DNA of 64,000 bases from Alistipes onderdonkii (GCF_025145285.1 NZ_CP102251.1:1488001-1552000), one strand, 5' to 3'. Shown: positions 51,488 through 60,820, counted from the first letter of the stretch. The notes: generated by a model not told the origin, from the letters alone. A program made the numbers and translations.

Positions 51488-54475
51488 TTAGAAGTTTAAC
51501 TGCACGCCCAGCGTAAAACGGGTCGTCTGCGGGTACATCGTCGAGGTGTTGTTGACATACTCGAAACCGGGGTACAGGCCGTTGATGTTGACCTCGGGAT
51601 TGAGACCGTTGTAGTCGGTGAATACGGCCACGTCGCGGATGGTCAGGTAAAGTTTCGCAGACTGGATATAACGCGTCCACTTCCGCAGGTTGAACGTATA
51701 CCCGAGGTTGATGGCGTCGATCTTGAGGAACGAGCCGTCGTCGAGCCAGTAGTCGCAGAGGATCTTCTCGTCCTTGATGTTGCGGTTGCGCGTGTAGGCC
51801 GACTTGAGGACGTTGAGCTGCGAATCGTTGGCCAGGCCGTAGTACATGTTCACCTGGCTGAAGACATCGTACCCGAGCCAGCTGCGCAGGAAGATCGACA
51901 GATCCCAGTTCTTGTATTTGAACGTGTGATCCCACGAGAGGATGACCTTGGGGATCGCATTGCCCACGAAATGTTTGTTCTCGGCCACGAGGTTCGACGT
52001 GCTGCCGTCGGTGGCCGGCACGATCTCGTTGTTCTTGTCGTAGATCATCCACTTGCCGTTCTCGTCGAGCCCGGCGTACTTGTAGATGAAGTACTGCCCC
52101 AGCTCGAGGCCGTTCTGCAGGCGGACGGCCGTACCCGGGTTGCCCGGCGAGGGGAAGGTCACTTCGTCGAGGAAGAACCCGTCGTCACCCATGCTCTTGA
52201 TCTTGGTCTTGTTATGCGACAGGCGCAGGGTCGACGTATAGCGGAAATTCTTGCTGCGGACGATGTCCCCGCCCAGTTCGAACTCCCAACCCTTGTTCTC
52301 GAGGCTGCCGATGTTCTTCATGACCGTATCGTGTACCATCGGGGGCATCGGGGCATTGACCGAATAGAGCATGTCGTCGACCTGGCGGAAGTAGAGGTCG
52401 AACTTACCCCAGAGGCGGTCGTTGAAAAGTGAGAAGTCGAGACCGAAGTTGAGCTCGGATTTCTCCTCCCACTTCAGGTCGGGGTTGATATTGCGAATCG
52501 AACCGTAACCGGGCTGCCAGACCCCGTTGGTGGGCCACATGTCGTTGGCTTTGTACATGCGGGTCGTGTAGCCGTTCCCGAAGCCGTTGTTACCCGTGAC
52601 GCCGTAACCCAGGCGCACCTTGAGGTCGCTGATCCAGCTGACGTCGCGCATGAACGCTTCGTTCGAGAGACGCCAGCCGCCCGAAACGGCCCAGAAATTA
52701 CCCCAGCGGTTGTTCACGCCGAACTTCGAGGAACCCTCGCGGCGGAAGCTCACCGTAGCCATGTAACGGTCTTTATACGAATAGTTGGCACGCCCGAACA
52801 TCGAGAGCAGGCGCTCGCGGGGATCCTTGTTCGAATCCATCGAGGCACGGCCGTCCGTGAGGTACGAACCCACGCCCATGTCCCACGGGCCGACGCCGTC
52901 GACCGGGAAATCGTAGTTCGACATGCTGAAATCCTCGCCGCCGGCCTGCCAGAAGCTGTAACCGGCCACGACGTCGAGCGTATGGTCTTCGCGGAATACG
53001 CGGTGGTAGTTGGCATAGGCCTCGACCGAAACGCGGTTGTCCTTGCTGAACTTGTGCGACGCACCGCCGCGGCGGCTGTTGTCGATCGACTCCTTGTGGT
53101 CATGCGAAACGTAGGTATATTCCTGGTACTGGCGTTTGTCGATACCCACGGTTCCCTGCAGCGAGAGGCCCTTCATCAGGTTGATCTTCACGGTGGCGTC
53201 GGCCAGCAGCCACTGGTCTTTGCCGTTCTTCGTGCGCAGCATGATGTCGGCCACGGGGTTGAAGCTCGTGCCGGAGATGCCGTTGCCGACCACGTTGTAC
53301 TTGGAGGGGTTGGCCGGGTCGTAGAGCGGAATGGTGGGATTGAGGCCGAAGGCCATCTTGAAGATGCCCGACGAGTTGCGGTTGTCGCGCTCTGCCTCGC
53401 GGAACTGGGCGTTGGCGCGCACCTCGACCACGCCGTCGAAGAGGTTGAACCGGGCGTTGATACGCCCCGAATAGTCCTTGCGGTTGTCGCCGATGACGAT
53501 ACCCTTCTGGTTCTGGGCCATGAACGAAGTATAGACCTGAGCCACCTCCGTACCGCCGGCAATGCTCACCGTATGGCGCTGCGAAAAGGGCGCATCGTTG
53601 GTCAGTTCCTTATACCAGTCGGTATCGGCGCCGTAGTCCTCGCCCAGACCGTACTCGATATACTCGCTCGACGAGAGCAGTTCGGGGTACTTGCGGACGG
53701 TCTCGAACGAAAACTCGCCCGTATAGTTGGCCGTCACACTGCCCTGCTTGGCGCGTTTGGTCGTGATGAGGATCACACCGCCGGCGGCACGCGTACCGTA
53801 GATCGCACCCGCCGAAGCATCCTTCAACACGTCGATCGACTCGATGTCCTCCTGGTTGATCGCCCGCATGTCACCGCCCGGGATGCCGTCGATAACCACG
53901 AGCGGGCTCTGGCTGGCATTGACCGACGCGATGCCGCGCAACTGGAAATCATTGCTGCTGTTGGGGCTGGCGCTGCCCGAGATGGTAAGTCCCGGAACCT
54001 TGCCCTGGAGCGCCGTGGCGATGGTCGAACCTCCCATGCCGGCCGTCAGGTCATCGCCCTTGATCGAGGTGATGGACGAAGTCACCGACTTCTTTTCCAT
54101 CGTACCGTAACCGATCACCACGACGTCCTTGAGTACCTGGCTGTCGTCTTCCATGACGATGTCGATGACCGAACGCGCCCCGACATTCACGGTCTGCTCG
54201 GCATAGCCGATGAACGAGAATTTCAGCTGGCTGTCAGCCGCGGCATTGATCGTGTAACTTCCGTCGATGCCCGTGGTCGTACCCGTCGTCGTGCCGACAA
54301 CCACCACGGTGGCGCCGATCAGCGGCTCGCCGGCCGTGTCGGTCACCTTGCCGCTCACCTGACTGCGGCTTTGCGCCTGTGAGGACAACGCAGACGCCGT
54401 CAGCACCAGGCAGAACACGAAACGCAGAAAATACCCTGCATAGGATTTCCCCGTATCTGCAAATCTGTTTTTCAT
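51488..54475 (-). CDS. SusC/RagA-family TonB-dependent transporter (locus 3)
   Basis: About 995 residues. Signal peptide (YFLRFVFCLVLTASALSSQAQ), carboxypeptidase-regulatory-like domain (VSGKVTDTAGEPLIGATVVV), TonB-box region (DVVVIGYGTMEKKSVTSSI), plug (ALQGKVPGLTISGSASPNS; YGTRAAGGVILITTKRA) and a barrel ending in RFTLGVQLNF. It imports oligosaccharides with the SusD encoded downstream. Start 54475 is preferred because an A-rich leader (agagaaaaagat) precedes it; an ATG at 54499 is in frame. It follows the two BACON lipoproteins, an order the reverse of the usual SusC-SusD-lipoprotein layout. Confidence 0.93.
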   Translation of the reverse strand: MKNRFADTGKSYAGYFLRFVFCLVLTASALSSQAQSRSQVSGKVTDTAGEPLIGATVVVVGTTTGTTTGIDGSYTINAAADSQLKFSFIGYAEQTVNVGARSVIDIVMEDDSQVLKDVVVIGYGTMEKKSVTSSITSIKGDDLTAGMGGSTIATALQGKVPGLTISGSASPNSSNDFQLRGIASVNASQSPLVVIDGIPGGDMRAINQEDIESIDVLKDASAGAIYGTRAAGGVILITTKRAKQGSVTANYTGEFSFETVRKYPELLSSSEYIEYGLGEDYGADTDWYKELTNDAPFSQRHTVSIAGGTEVAQVYTSFMAQNQKGIVIGDNRKDYSGRINARFNLFDGVVEVRANAQFREAERDNRNSSGIFKMAFGLNPTIPLYDPANPSKYNVVGNGISGTSFNPVADIMLRTKNGKDQWLLADATVKINLMKGLSLQGTVGIDKRQYQEYTYVSHDHKESIDNSRRGGASHKFSKDNRVSVEAYANYHRVFREDHTLDVVAGYSFWQAGGEDFSMSNYDFPVDGVGPWDMGVGSYLTDGRASMDSNKDPRERLLSMFGRANYSYKDRYMATVSFRREGSSKFGVNNRWGNFWAVSGGWRLSNEAFMRDVSWISDLKVRLGYGVTGNNGFGNGYTTRMYKANDMWPTNGVWQPGYGSIRNINPDLKWEEKSELNFGLDFSLFNDRLWGKFDLYFRQVDDMLYSVNAPMPPMVHDTVMKNIGSLENKGWEFELGGDIVRSKNFRYTSTLRLSHNKTKIKSMGDDGFFLDEVTFPSPGNPGTAVRLQNGLELGQYFIYKYAGLDENGKWMIYDKNNEIVPATDGSTSNLVAENKHFVGNAIPKVILSWDHTFKYKNWDLSIFLRSWLGYDVFSQVNMYYGLANDSQLNVLKSAYTRNRNIKDEKILCDYWLDDGSFLKIDAINLGYTFNLRKWTRYIQSAKLYLTIRDVAVFTDYNGLNPEVNINGLYPGFEYVNNTSTMYPQTTRFTLGVQLNF

Positions 54476-54517
54476 ATCTTTTTCTCTCTTGTTTTTCATT
54501 GATTTGTCACCGCAGGA

Positions 54518-56062
54518 CTATTCGGCTGCGATTTTCGTCATCTTGACATTGTCGAGGTACCAGCGGTAATAACCCGATAATCCCTGCTGGGTGGAGCGGA
54601 TGACGACCCGGGTTTCACCCGTAATCCCGTAAAGCTTCACGCTCATAGGTGTCCATTCCCAATGCTCTCCGGGCGTCATCGGCTCGCTCTCTTTTCCCTG
54701 ATCGCCGTTTATGCTGCCGGGGCCCTCGAGAATGGCGACTGTGACGGTTACCGCGTCGGGCTTGCCCGTACCGTCGCCGCCGATATTCGATGCGGCCACG
54801 AACGTCAGTTCAATATCAGTGGCCTGCCCCTCGGGAATCGCAAGAGCCGGCAGGATGATTCCGGTCTGCTTGTCGCCTGCACCCATTTTGAGATAATCCG
54901 AGCAGGCGTAAATCGTCCGTACACCGGGATTGAAATCGGTCAGCCCGGCATCGGAAAACGCTTTGTCTACTACGTATTTATCGTTCACCTTCGAGTAGAT
55001 ATTGACCGCTCCATTCTGCGTATGTTCGCCCACGCAGTCGGCACCTTTGAACTTCGAAGTCCAGTCGAACGGCTCGTCATAATAGACATAGCCGACCTCC
55101 TTGCCGTCGTCGTCGAAGAGCGAGTTCTTCGCATTCTGGGCGACCCGGACAACGGTCTCCAGGCCGGTGAGCGAGGTCAGTATCTTCACCTCTCCGTTGC
55201 GGGGCGCACCCGTGGTGTTCTCGCCCACGGTGAGCGTCACCTCGGTCTGGCCCGCATCGCCCGAAGCCGGGCTGGGCGTCAGCCAGCCGTCGGACTGAGC
55301 CGTCCATGCCTCGGCCGCCGTGACGGTGAAGGTAAGCGGCGTGCGATCCTCGTCGGAGAATCCGAACTTATTGACTAAAAAACTGTTGACGGAAACCTTC
55401 AGTCCTTCGAGATTCTGGGTGACGGTGACGGTCGCCGTTTTCGAATCGGCCGTAACGGTGAACGTACCCGTACGTACTCCGTCGGTCGTATTCTGGGCGA
55501 TATCCAGGTCGATGCTCTCGTCTCCGGGAGCACCCGAAGTCTTGACAGGGGTGATCCACTTGCTGTCGTCGGCGACGGATATTTCCCAATCGCAGTTGGT
55601 GGAGATGAAGATCGCAGCCTTCTCGCCGGTTTCGAGCAGACCCGATTTCACGACGGTGATCTTCGCCGGCGTAACGGAAAGTGCATCGACCTTGAGTTTC
55701 TGCGTCACGGCTATCGTACGGCGCGTGCCGCCGTCGCCTTCGAAGATGATGAAACCGGTGCGGTTCTCGCCCGTATTGTTCTCGTCGATGGAGAGGAAAA
55801 TACGCACGCGGCCGCGGTCGCCTTCGGTATGGGTGAGGTGGATCCACTCCTCGACATAGGAGGCACGCCACGAGCGGTTCGTACCCAGGTCGAAATTGAC
55901 CATTTCCCCTTCGGTGGTGAGGCCCGTGTATTCGACTTCGATCTCCTGGCGGGTAACCGAGAGGAACGCGTCGGGATCAGCGTCGTCGCACCCCGCAAAA
56001 CCGAGGCCCGAGACGAGCAACAGGGCGGATGCGGCCCTGAATAACATATGCTTGAAATTCAT
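54518..56062 (-). CDS. BACON-domain surface lipoprotein (long)
   Basis: About 514 residues with a lipoprotein signal (LLLVSGLGFAGC). Three BACON-type Ig modules follow (about 30-115, 118-205 and 210-300), each with the family pattern of strand, Trp-containing turn and VTQ end (RSWRASYVEEWIHLT ... TIAVTQ; CDWEISVADDSKWITPV ... TVTVTQ; EAWTAQSDGWLTPSPASG ... VVRVAQ). The C-terminal 200 residues form a separate beta domain ending GYYRWYLDNVKM, which has a close counterpart in the neighbouring shorter protein. In PULs such proteins act as surface glycan-binding proteins with BACON spacers. Start 56062 was chosen for the signal peptide; 56047 is also possible. Confidence 0.8.
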   Translation of the reverse strand: MNFKHMLFRAASALLLVSGLGFAGCDDADPDAFLSVTRQEIEVEYTGLTTEGEMVNFDLGTNRSWRASYVEEWIHLTHTEGDRGRVRIFLSIDENNTGENRTGFIIFEGDGGTRRTIAVTQKLKVDALSVTPAKITVVKSGLLETGEKAAIFISTNCDWEISVADDSKWITPVKTSGAPGDESIDLDIAQNTTDGVRTGTFTVTADSKTATVTVTQNLEGLKVSVNSFLVNKFGFSDEDRTPLTFTVTAAEAWTAQSDGWLTPSPASGDAGQTEVTLTVGENTTGAPRNGEVKILTSLTGLETVVRVAQNAKNSLFDDDGKEVGYVYYDEPFDWTSKFKGADCVGEHTQNGAVNIYSKVNDKYVVDKAFSDAGLTDFNPGVRTIYACSDYLKMGAGDKQTGIILPALAIPEGQATDIELTFVAASNIGGDGTGKPDAVTVTVAILEGPGSINGDQGKESEPMTPGEHWEWTPMSVKLYGITGETRVVIRSTQQGLSGYYRWYLDNVKMTKIAAE

Positions 56063-56092
56063 GTTGGTTCTGTTTATGATTATTGACACCTG

Positions 56093-57076
56093 TTAGTCGC
56101 GGGGAGCCTTGACCATCTTAATGTTGTCGAGGTACCAGCGGTGATAGCCCGACACACCGAACTGGGTGGAGCGGATAACGATCTGCGAGCGGTCGGTGAC
56201 GCCGTAGAGCGTGACTTTCATGCTCACCCACTGGTTCCACGAGGTAACGCTCGACATGGAAAGCGACGCGCTCTGCTTCAGGGAGGGACTGTCGACCGTT
56301 CCGGGGCCTTCGTAAACCTCGACGGTCACCGCCGTGTCGTCGATACCGCGCAGTGTCATGCCGCTGCCCGTACCGTCAATCGAAACGACCGGAGCCGCGT
56401 CGAACGTCAGGGTAATCGTGGACGACTTGCCTTTCTCGATATATTTGCCCATGTCGATGGCAAGGCCGTTCTGCTGGTTGTTCTTACCCATCTTGAAGTA
56501 GTGCTTGGCCATGTAGAAGGCATTGCCGCCGTAATTGTACTCGCTGTACCCCATCTGCGTAAATTTGAGCTTGGCCGCAGCATGGTTGCGCACGGCCTGC
56601 GTGGAGCCCTGGTCGGGGAACTGCACCTGATCCTGGCCGCCGAACTGCTCGCACCACGAAAGGTCGTCGTCGAGATAAACATGGTCGATTTCCAGCCCAT
56701 CGTCGGTATCGGGGGCAAGCGTCTGGGTCACGGTTACGGTTTCGGAAAGCCCGCCGCTCACGACGGCGAGGTGCCCCACACGGATAGCTTCCGTCTCGTT
56801 GGGCTTGACATCAAGGACGACCGACACACGGCCTTTCCCGGTAGGTTTGTCGACCGAAAGCCAATCCGCATCGGAGGTAATGGCATACCCCCGGTTGGCC
56901 AGCACATCCAGCGTCGCTTTCGACCCCGTACTCAGCGTACCGGTTCGGATGACCTCCACGCTGACTTTACTCACGGTGAGTCTGGCTGCCGCATCTTCCG
57001 CTTTATCCTCGACACAGGACGGAAAACAGCAGGCACAACCCATCAGAAGCAACAAGTGTAAAAATGTTTTCTTCAT
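56093..57076 (-). CDS. BACON-domain surface lipoprotein (short paralogue)
   Basis: 327 residues with a lipoprotein signal (GCACCFPSC). A single BACON-type module (about 30-120, GYAITSDADWLSVDKPTGKG ... SETVTVTQTL) is followed by the same type of C-terminal domain as the longer neighbour, ending GYHRWYLDNIKM. The two genes thus look like an old tandem duplication that differs in spacer number. It is the first gene of the locus 3 transcript, about 86 nt after a -7 box. The likely role is glycan binding at the cell surface; the ligand is unknown. Confidence 0.78.
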   Translation of the reverse strand: MKKTFLHLLLLMGCACCFPSCVEDKAEDAAARLTVSKVSVEVIRTGTLSTGSKATLDVLANRGYAITSDADWLSVDKPTGKGRVSVVLDVKPNETEAIRVGHLAVVSGGLSETVTVTQTLAPDTDDGLEIDHVYLDDDLSWCEQFGGQDQVQFPDQGSTQAVRNHAAAKLKFTQMGYSEYNYGGNAFYMAKHYFKMGKNNQQNGLAIDMGKYIEKGKSSTITLTFDAAPVVSIDGTGSGMTLRGIDDTAVTVEVYEGPGTVDSPSLKQSASLSMSSVTSWNQWVSMKVTLYGVTDRSQIVIRSTQFGVSGYHRWYLDNIKMVKAPRD

Positions 57077-57161
57077 AGATTAGCAGGTTTAGTTTGTGAT
57101 ATTATGGATTAGGAATTTTTAAAAAAATTACAAATCGCAAGTCGGGAACACTGCGCAGCAA

Positions 57162-57169
57162 CAAAAGTA
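57162..57169 (-). promoter_or_regulatory. -7 box of the locus 3 PUL transcript
   Basis: The minus strand reads TACTTTTG, a full match to TAnnTTTG, about 86 nt before the first BACON gene. The implied leader is about 75-80 nt and AT-rich. Confidence 0.6.
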
Positions 57170-57199
57170 TCCATTTTAAAGGGGCAGGTAAAGAGCAAC

Positions 57200-57830
57200 G
57201 ACCGATAATATAGAAATTAAAATTTCGTATCTTATTGATAATAATTATTTTATAAATACACCGTACAGAATGTTATATAGATTCGGGAAGGCCGAAACCG
57301 GCATAAACGAGGCGATTCAGCACCGGTTTCAGGCCGGATCGAAGCACGGATTCCGCAGTTTCCGTCTTTTTTTCGAATTTCGCATCGAAATAAATCGAAA
57401 CAAAACGATACATCCGCCGATCCGGCAGCCGGGAATCCGGCGACGGCCGCCGGACAAGGAAACGGTAAACCGAGGAAACCGGGACGCGGGGAAAACCGGG
57501 ATGCGGGGAAAGCCAGGACACGAGAGCAGGACGGAGCCGAACGGAGGCCGCCGGATACAGCCCTCTTTCCGGACAACCCGGGTGCACTGACCCCTCCGAG
57601 CATCCCGGATGGCCCGAGGACCTCAACTTTCCAGGCGACGCAGGACACTCCGGAGACACCAATCTTCGGGACACCCCGGACTCGGGCAGGCACGGCCGAC
57701 CCGAAATGCAGGCGCCCATGCAACACCCGGCACACCCGGAGTCGCATCGCGCAGGTGCGGACGCGGCGGGCATCCGGTAAAAATGGTAGCATGAACCGTA
57801 ATCGGGGTAACTGATAGTAGGTCAGGACGT
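57200..57830. other. Non-coding gap with AT-rich block and GC-rich degenerate repeats
   Basis: 57215-57265 is AT-rich (attgataataattattttat). 57420-57780 is low-complexity text in which ccggga, cggggaa and ccggag-type words recur at irregular spacing. Open frames exist on both strands, but their translations are Arg/Pro/Gly/Ser-rich, without domain or signal features, so I call no gene. Confidence 0.6.
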
Positions 57831-57832
57831 AT

Positions 57833-57840
57833 TATCTTTG
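57833..57840 (+). promoter_or_regulatory. -7 box of the DUF1893/receptor operon
   Basis: TATCTTTG matches TAnnTTTG, 63 nt before the DUF1893 ATG. The identical octamer precedes tex (63056). Confidence 0.65.
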
Positions 57841-57846
57841 CATCAT

Positions 57847-57862
57847 GGAAACGGCCGTTTCC
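57847..57862. promoter_or_regulatory. Perfect 16-bp palindrome at the expected transcription start
   Basis: ggaaacggccgtttcc is its own reverse complement and begins 7 nt after the -7 box, overlapping or just following the start point. A second short stem (ccccg / cgggg, 57861-57875) follows. An operator for a dimeric repressor, or a structured leader, are the two readings. Confidence 0.5.
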
Positions 57863-57903
57863 CCGAAAGGCGGGGAGCGAAGGGACTTGCGACACGAACG
57901 AAC

Positions 57904-58341
57904 ATGACAAAAGAACAAAAAACACAGGCTATCGAATTGTTATTCGCAGAAAAATGCTCGTGCGTAATCCGCAACGGGGATTCGATGCGGATATTCCGCG
58001 AACGGGGCGTGGCCGACCTCTTCCGGCTGCTGCGCGAAGAGCCGCAACTGCTGCGGGGCGCTTTCATCGCAGACAAGGTCGTCGGCAAAGGCGCCGCGGC
58101 GCTGATGGTGCTGGGCGGCGTGGAGGGGCTTTTCGCCGACGTGGTGAGCCGCCCGGCGTTAGAGCTACTCGCCGGAGCCGGCATCGCGGTGGAATACACG
58201 GTCGTGGTGCCCGGCATCATGAACCGCGCCGGGACGGGCACCTGCCCCGTGGAACAGCTTTGCGCCGGGGCGGAGACGGCCGCCGAGTGCCTGCCGTTGA
58301 TCGAAGGGTTCATGCAGAAAATGAAGGAACAACATGGATAG
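57904..58341 (+). CDS. DUF1893 domain protein
   Basis: 145 residues covering one DUF1893 domain. Typical text: CSCVIRNGDSMRIFRERGVADLFRLL (residues 18-43), then ADKVVGKGAAALMVLGGVEGLFADVVS and a late TCPVEQLC. From memory, the Thermotoga representative TM1506 has a cytidine-deaminase-like fold, and these proteins have no proven reaction. The Cys residues at KCSC and CPVE could be functional. It is cytoplasmic, with no signal. Its stop overlaps the receptor gene by 8 nt, so the two are probably translationally coupled. Start 57904 gives the family length; the frame is open a little further upstream through the palindrome, which is unlikely to be coding. Confidence 0.8.
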   Translation: MTKEQKTQAIELLFAEKCSCVIRNGDSMRIFRERGVADLFRLLREEPQLLRGAFIADKVVGKGAAALMVLGGVEGLFADVVSRPALELLAGAGIAVEYTVVVPGIMNRAGTGTCPVEQLCAGAETAAECLPLIEGFMQKMKEQHG

Positions 58342-60262
58342 GTTAATGAAAAAATTGGGTTTGCTGGCGCTCTGCACGGGGCTGTCACTCGCAGTACACG
58401 CCGTGACGCCGCAGGCGGAAGCCCCGGCGGAGCAAAACGTGAAGATCGACTCGGTCGTCGTGACGGGGGCGCGCTATGCGTCGGACATCCGCCACCTGCC
58501 GATGACCGTGTCGGTGGTCGGCCGGGAGAAGATCGAACAAAGCTTGCAGCCTTCACTGCTGCCGACCCTGACCGAGCAGGTGCCGGGGCTGTTTACCACC
58601 GCACGCGGGATCATGGGCTACGGCGTGTCGGACGGCGCCGCGGGAGGCATCTCCCTGCGCGGGCTGAGCGGAGGCTCGGGGCGGCTGATGGTGCTCATCG
58701 ACGGGCACCCGCAGTACATGGGGCTGATGGGGCACCCGATCGCCGATGCCTACCAGTCGCTGATGGCCGAACGGGTCGAAGTGCTGCGCGGCCCGGCATC
58801 GGTGCTCTACGGTTCGAACGCGATGGGCGGCGTGGTGAACATCGTCACCCGCGGGATGCGCGAGGACGGCGTGAAGACCCATGCCGACATCGGCTACGGC
58901 TCCTATAACACATTGCAGACGGAAGCGACGAACCGCATCCGCAAGGGACGTTTCACGTCGGTGGTCAGCGGCTCGTACAACCGCACCGACGGGCACCGCG
59001 CCGACATGGGATTCGAGCAGTACGGCGGTTATGCCAAACTGGGCTATGAGATTTCGCAGGCGTGGAACGTGCGGGCCGACGTCAATGTGACGCACTTCAA
59101 CGCCTCGCAGCCCGGGGCGGTGACCAACCCGATGGCCGATGCCGACCAACGCATCACACGCGGCATGACTTCGCTCTCCGTGGAGAACAACTACGGCCGG
59201 ACTTCCGGGGCCCTGAGCCTCTTCTACAACTGGGGCCGCCACCGGATCAACGACGGCTACACGGTCGACCCCAACGACACGAACAATCCGAAAGATTACC
59301 GCTTCAACTCACGGGACGACATGATGGGCGTATCGTGGTACCAGAGCGCCCGGCTTTTCAGGGGCAACCGGCTGACCGTCGGCGCGGACTACTACCGCTT
59401 CGGAGGCGAGGCGTGGAACAGATACGTCGAGGGCGACCGCAAGGGCGAGCGCTCCGACATCGCCGACAAGTCGCAGGACGAGGTGGCCGGCTACGTCGAT
59501 TTCCGGCAGGACATCGGGAGCTGGCTGACCTTCGACGCCGGGCTGCGCGTCGACCACCATTCGCACATCGGGACGGAGTGGATCCCGCAGGCGGGGCTTT
59601 CGTTCCACCTGCCGCACGCCATCGAGCTGAAGGCTTCGGCCTCGAAGGGTTTCCGCTACCCCACCATCCGCGAGATGTATATGTTCCCGCCGCAGAACCC
59701 CGACCTGAAACCCGAGCGGATGTGGAACTACGAAATAGCCTATTCGCAGCGGCTGCTCGGCGGGCGGCTCACCTACGGCATCAACCTCTTCTACATAGAC
59801 GGCGAAAACCTGATCGTCGCCGTGCCGCGCGAGGGGACGACGCCGCTGAACATGAACACCGGGAAGATCGACAACGCCGGCGTCGAGGCACAGGCCGCCT
59901 ACCGCATTTCGGAGGCCTGGTCGGTCGCCGCCAATTACAGCTACCTGCACATGGAGAACCCCGTGATCGCCGCACCGGAGCACAAGCTCTACGCCGAGGC
60001 CGGGTTCGCCCGGGGCCGCTGGTCGGTGAGCACGGGCGTACAGTACGTCGCGGGGCTCTACACTTCGGTAAAAGCCAACGGCCGGGGCACGGAGAACACC
60101 GAGGATTTCGTGCTGTGGAACCTGCGGGCGTCGCTGCGCGTGAGCCGCTGCCTCACGCTGTTCGCCCGGGGCGAAAACCTGCTGGCGCAGCGCTACGAGA
60201 TAAACGCCGGATACCCCATGCCGCGGGCAACCTTCATCGGCGGCATACGCCTGGATTTTTAA
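58334..60262 (+). CDS. TonB-dependent outer-membrane receptor (non-SusC)
   Basis: 642 residues with a signal peptide (LGLLALCTGLSLAVHA). The plug begins right after it (VKIDSVVVTGARYASDI as TonB-box region; LPTLTEQVPGLFTTARGIMG; LRGLSGGSGRLMVLIDGHPQY; VEVLRGPASVLYGSNAMGGVVNIVT). The barrel of 22-strand type ends in RATFIGGIRLDF. It lacks the carboxypeptidase-regulatory-like domain, and the length matches BtuB/siderophore/vitamin receptors rather than SusC. It is flanked by DUF1893 and an S-component-like protein, which suggests uptake of a scarce small molecule or metal chelate. An in-frame ATG at 58346, four codons in, is also possible. Confidence 0.9.
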   Translation: MDRLMKKLGLLALCTGLSLAVHAVTPQAEAPAEQNVKIDSVVVTGARYASDIRHLPMTVSVVGREKIEQSLQPSLLPTLTEQVPGLFTTARGIMGYGVSDGAAGGISLRGLSGGSGRLMVLIDGHPQYMGLMGHPIADAYQSLMAERVEVLRGPASVLYGSNAMGGVVNIVTRGMREDGVKTHADIGYGSYNTLQTEATNRIRKGRFTSVVSGSYNRTDGHRADMGFEQYGGYAKLGYEISQAWNVRADVNVTHFNASQPGAVTNPMADADQRITRGMTSLSVENNYGRTSGALSLFYNWGRHRINDGYTVDPNDTNNPKDYRFNSRDDMMGVSWYQSARLFRGNRLTVGADYYRFGGEAWNRYVEGDRKGERSDIADKSQDEVAGYVDFRQDIGSWLTFDAGLRVDHHSHIGTEWIPQAGLSFHLPHAIELKASASKGFRYPTIREMYMFPPQNPDLKPERMWNYEIAYSQRLLGGRLTYGINLFYIDGENLIVAVPREGTTPLNMNTGKIDNAGVEAQAAYRISEAWSVAANYSYLHMENPVIAAPEHKLYAEAGFARGRWSVSTGVQYVAGLYTSVKANGRGTENTEDFVLWNLRASLRVSRCLTLFARGENLLAQRYEINAGYPMPRATFIGGIRLDF

Positions 60263-60279
60263 ATACGGGCGGAAAACAC

Positions 60280-60287
60280 TATTTTTG
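60280..60287 (+). promoter_or_regulatory. -7 box before the S-component-like gene
   Basis: TATTTTTG lies 28 nt before the ATG at 60308, in the 45-nt gap after the receptor gene. The inner-membrane and redox genes may therefore have their own start in addition to read-through. Confidence 0.5.
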
Positions 60288-60307
60288 ACATAACCAATAA
60301 CGACAAT

Positions 60308-60820
60308 ATGGAAACAACGGCTGTAAAACTCTATTCGACGGGCTACCGCGAGGCGAAGACCTACCTCGCGGCGGCGCTCTTCGTGGCAGGCAACATCGTC
60401 CTGCCCCAAATCTGCCACCTCGTGCCGCAGGGCGGCCTGCGGTGGCTGCCGATCTATTTCTTCACGCTGGTCGGCGCCTACAAATACGGCTGGCGGGTGG
60501 GCCTGCTGACCGCCGTGCTCTCGCCGGCGGTGAACTCGGCGCTGTTCGGCATGCCCGCAGCGGCGATGCTGCCCGTGATCCTGCTCAAATCGGTGCTGCT
60601 GGCCGTCGCCGCAAGCCTCGCTGCATGGCGGGCAGGGCGTGTGACGCTGCCCCTGCTGGCGGGCGTCGTCCTCTTCTACCAGTTGTTCGGCTCGCTGGGC
60701 GAATGGGCCTGGACGGGCTCGGCGGCCGCCGCCCTGCAGGACATCCGCATCGGGCTCCCCGGTATGCTGGCACAGGTATTTGCAGGATACGCGGTGCTCA
60801 GGTACCTATTACGTAATTAA
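60308..60820 (+). CDS. ECF-type S-component-like integral membrane protein
   Basis: 170 residues, nearly all hydrophobic, with about five to six membrane helices (YLAAALFVAGNIVLPQICHL; LPIYFFTLVGAYKYGWRVGLLTAVLSPAVNSALFG; AAAMLPVILLKSVLLAVAASLAAW; LPLLAGVVLFYQLFGSLGEW; GMLAQVFAGYAVLRYLL). Length and pattern (helix start, FxxAY, GxxxGxxxAVLSP) fit ECF transporter substrate-binding S components, for instance of vitamin transporters. No EcfA ATPases or EcfT lie in the window, as is usual for group II systems sharing a common energy module. Together with the upstream receptor it would complete a two-membrane uptake path. Substrate unknown. Confidence 0.7.
   Translation: METTAVKLYSTGYREAKTYLAAALFVAGNIVLPQICHLVPQGGLRWLPIYFFTLVGAYKYGWRVGLLTAVLSPAVNSALFGMPAAAMLPVILLKSVLLAVAASLAAWRAGRVTLPLLAGVVLFYQLFGSLGEWAWTGSAAAALQDIRIGLPGMLAQVFAGYAVLRYLLRN

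Noticed and set aside
57250..57792. Open frame of about 180 codons on the minus strand in the repeat tract
   Set aside because: No domain, no signal peptide, no promoter or plausible leader, and composition set by the low-complexity DNA.
57841..57903. Cobalamin, TPP or other known riboswitch in the leader of the uptake module
   Set aside because: The leader is only about 60 nt and none of the conserved boxes of the common vitamin riboswitches is visible; kept only as a palindrome and short stem.
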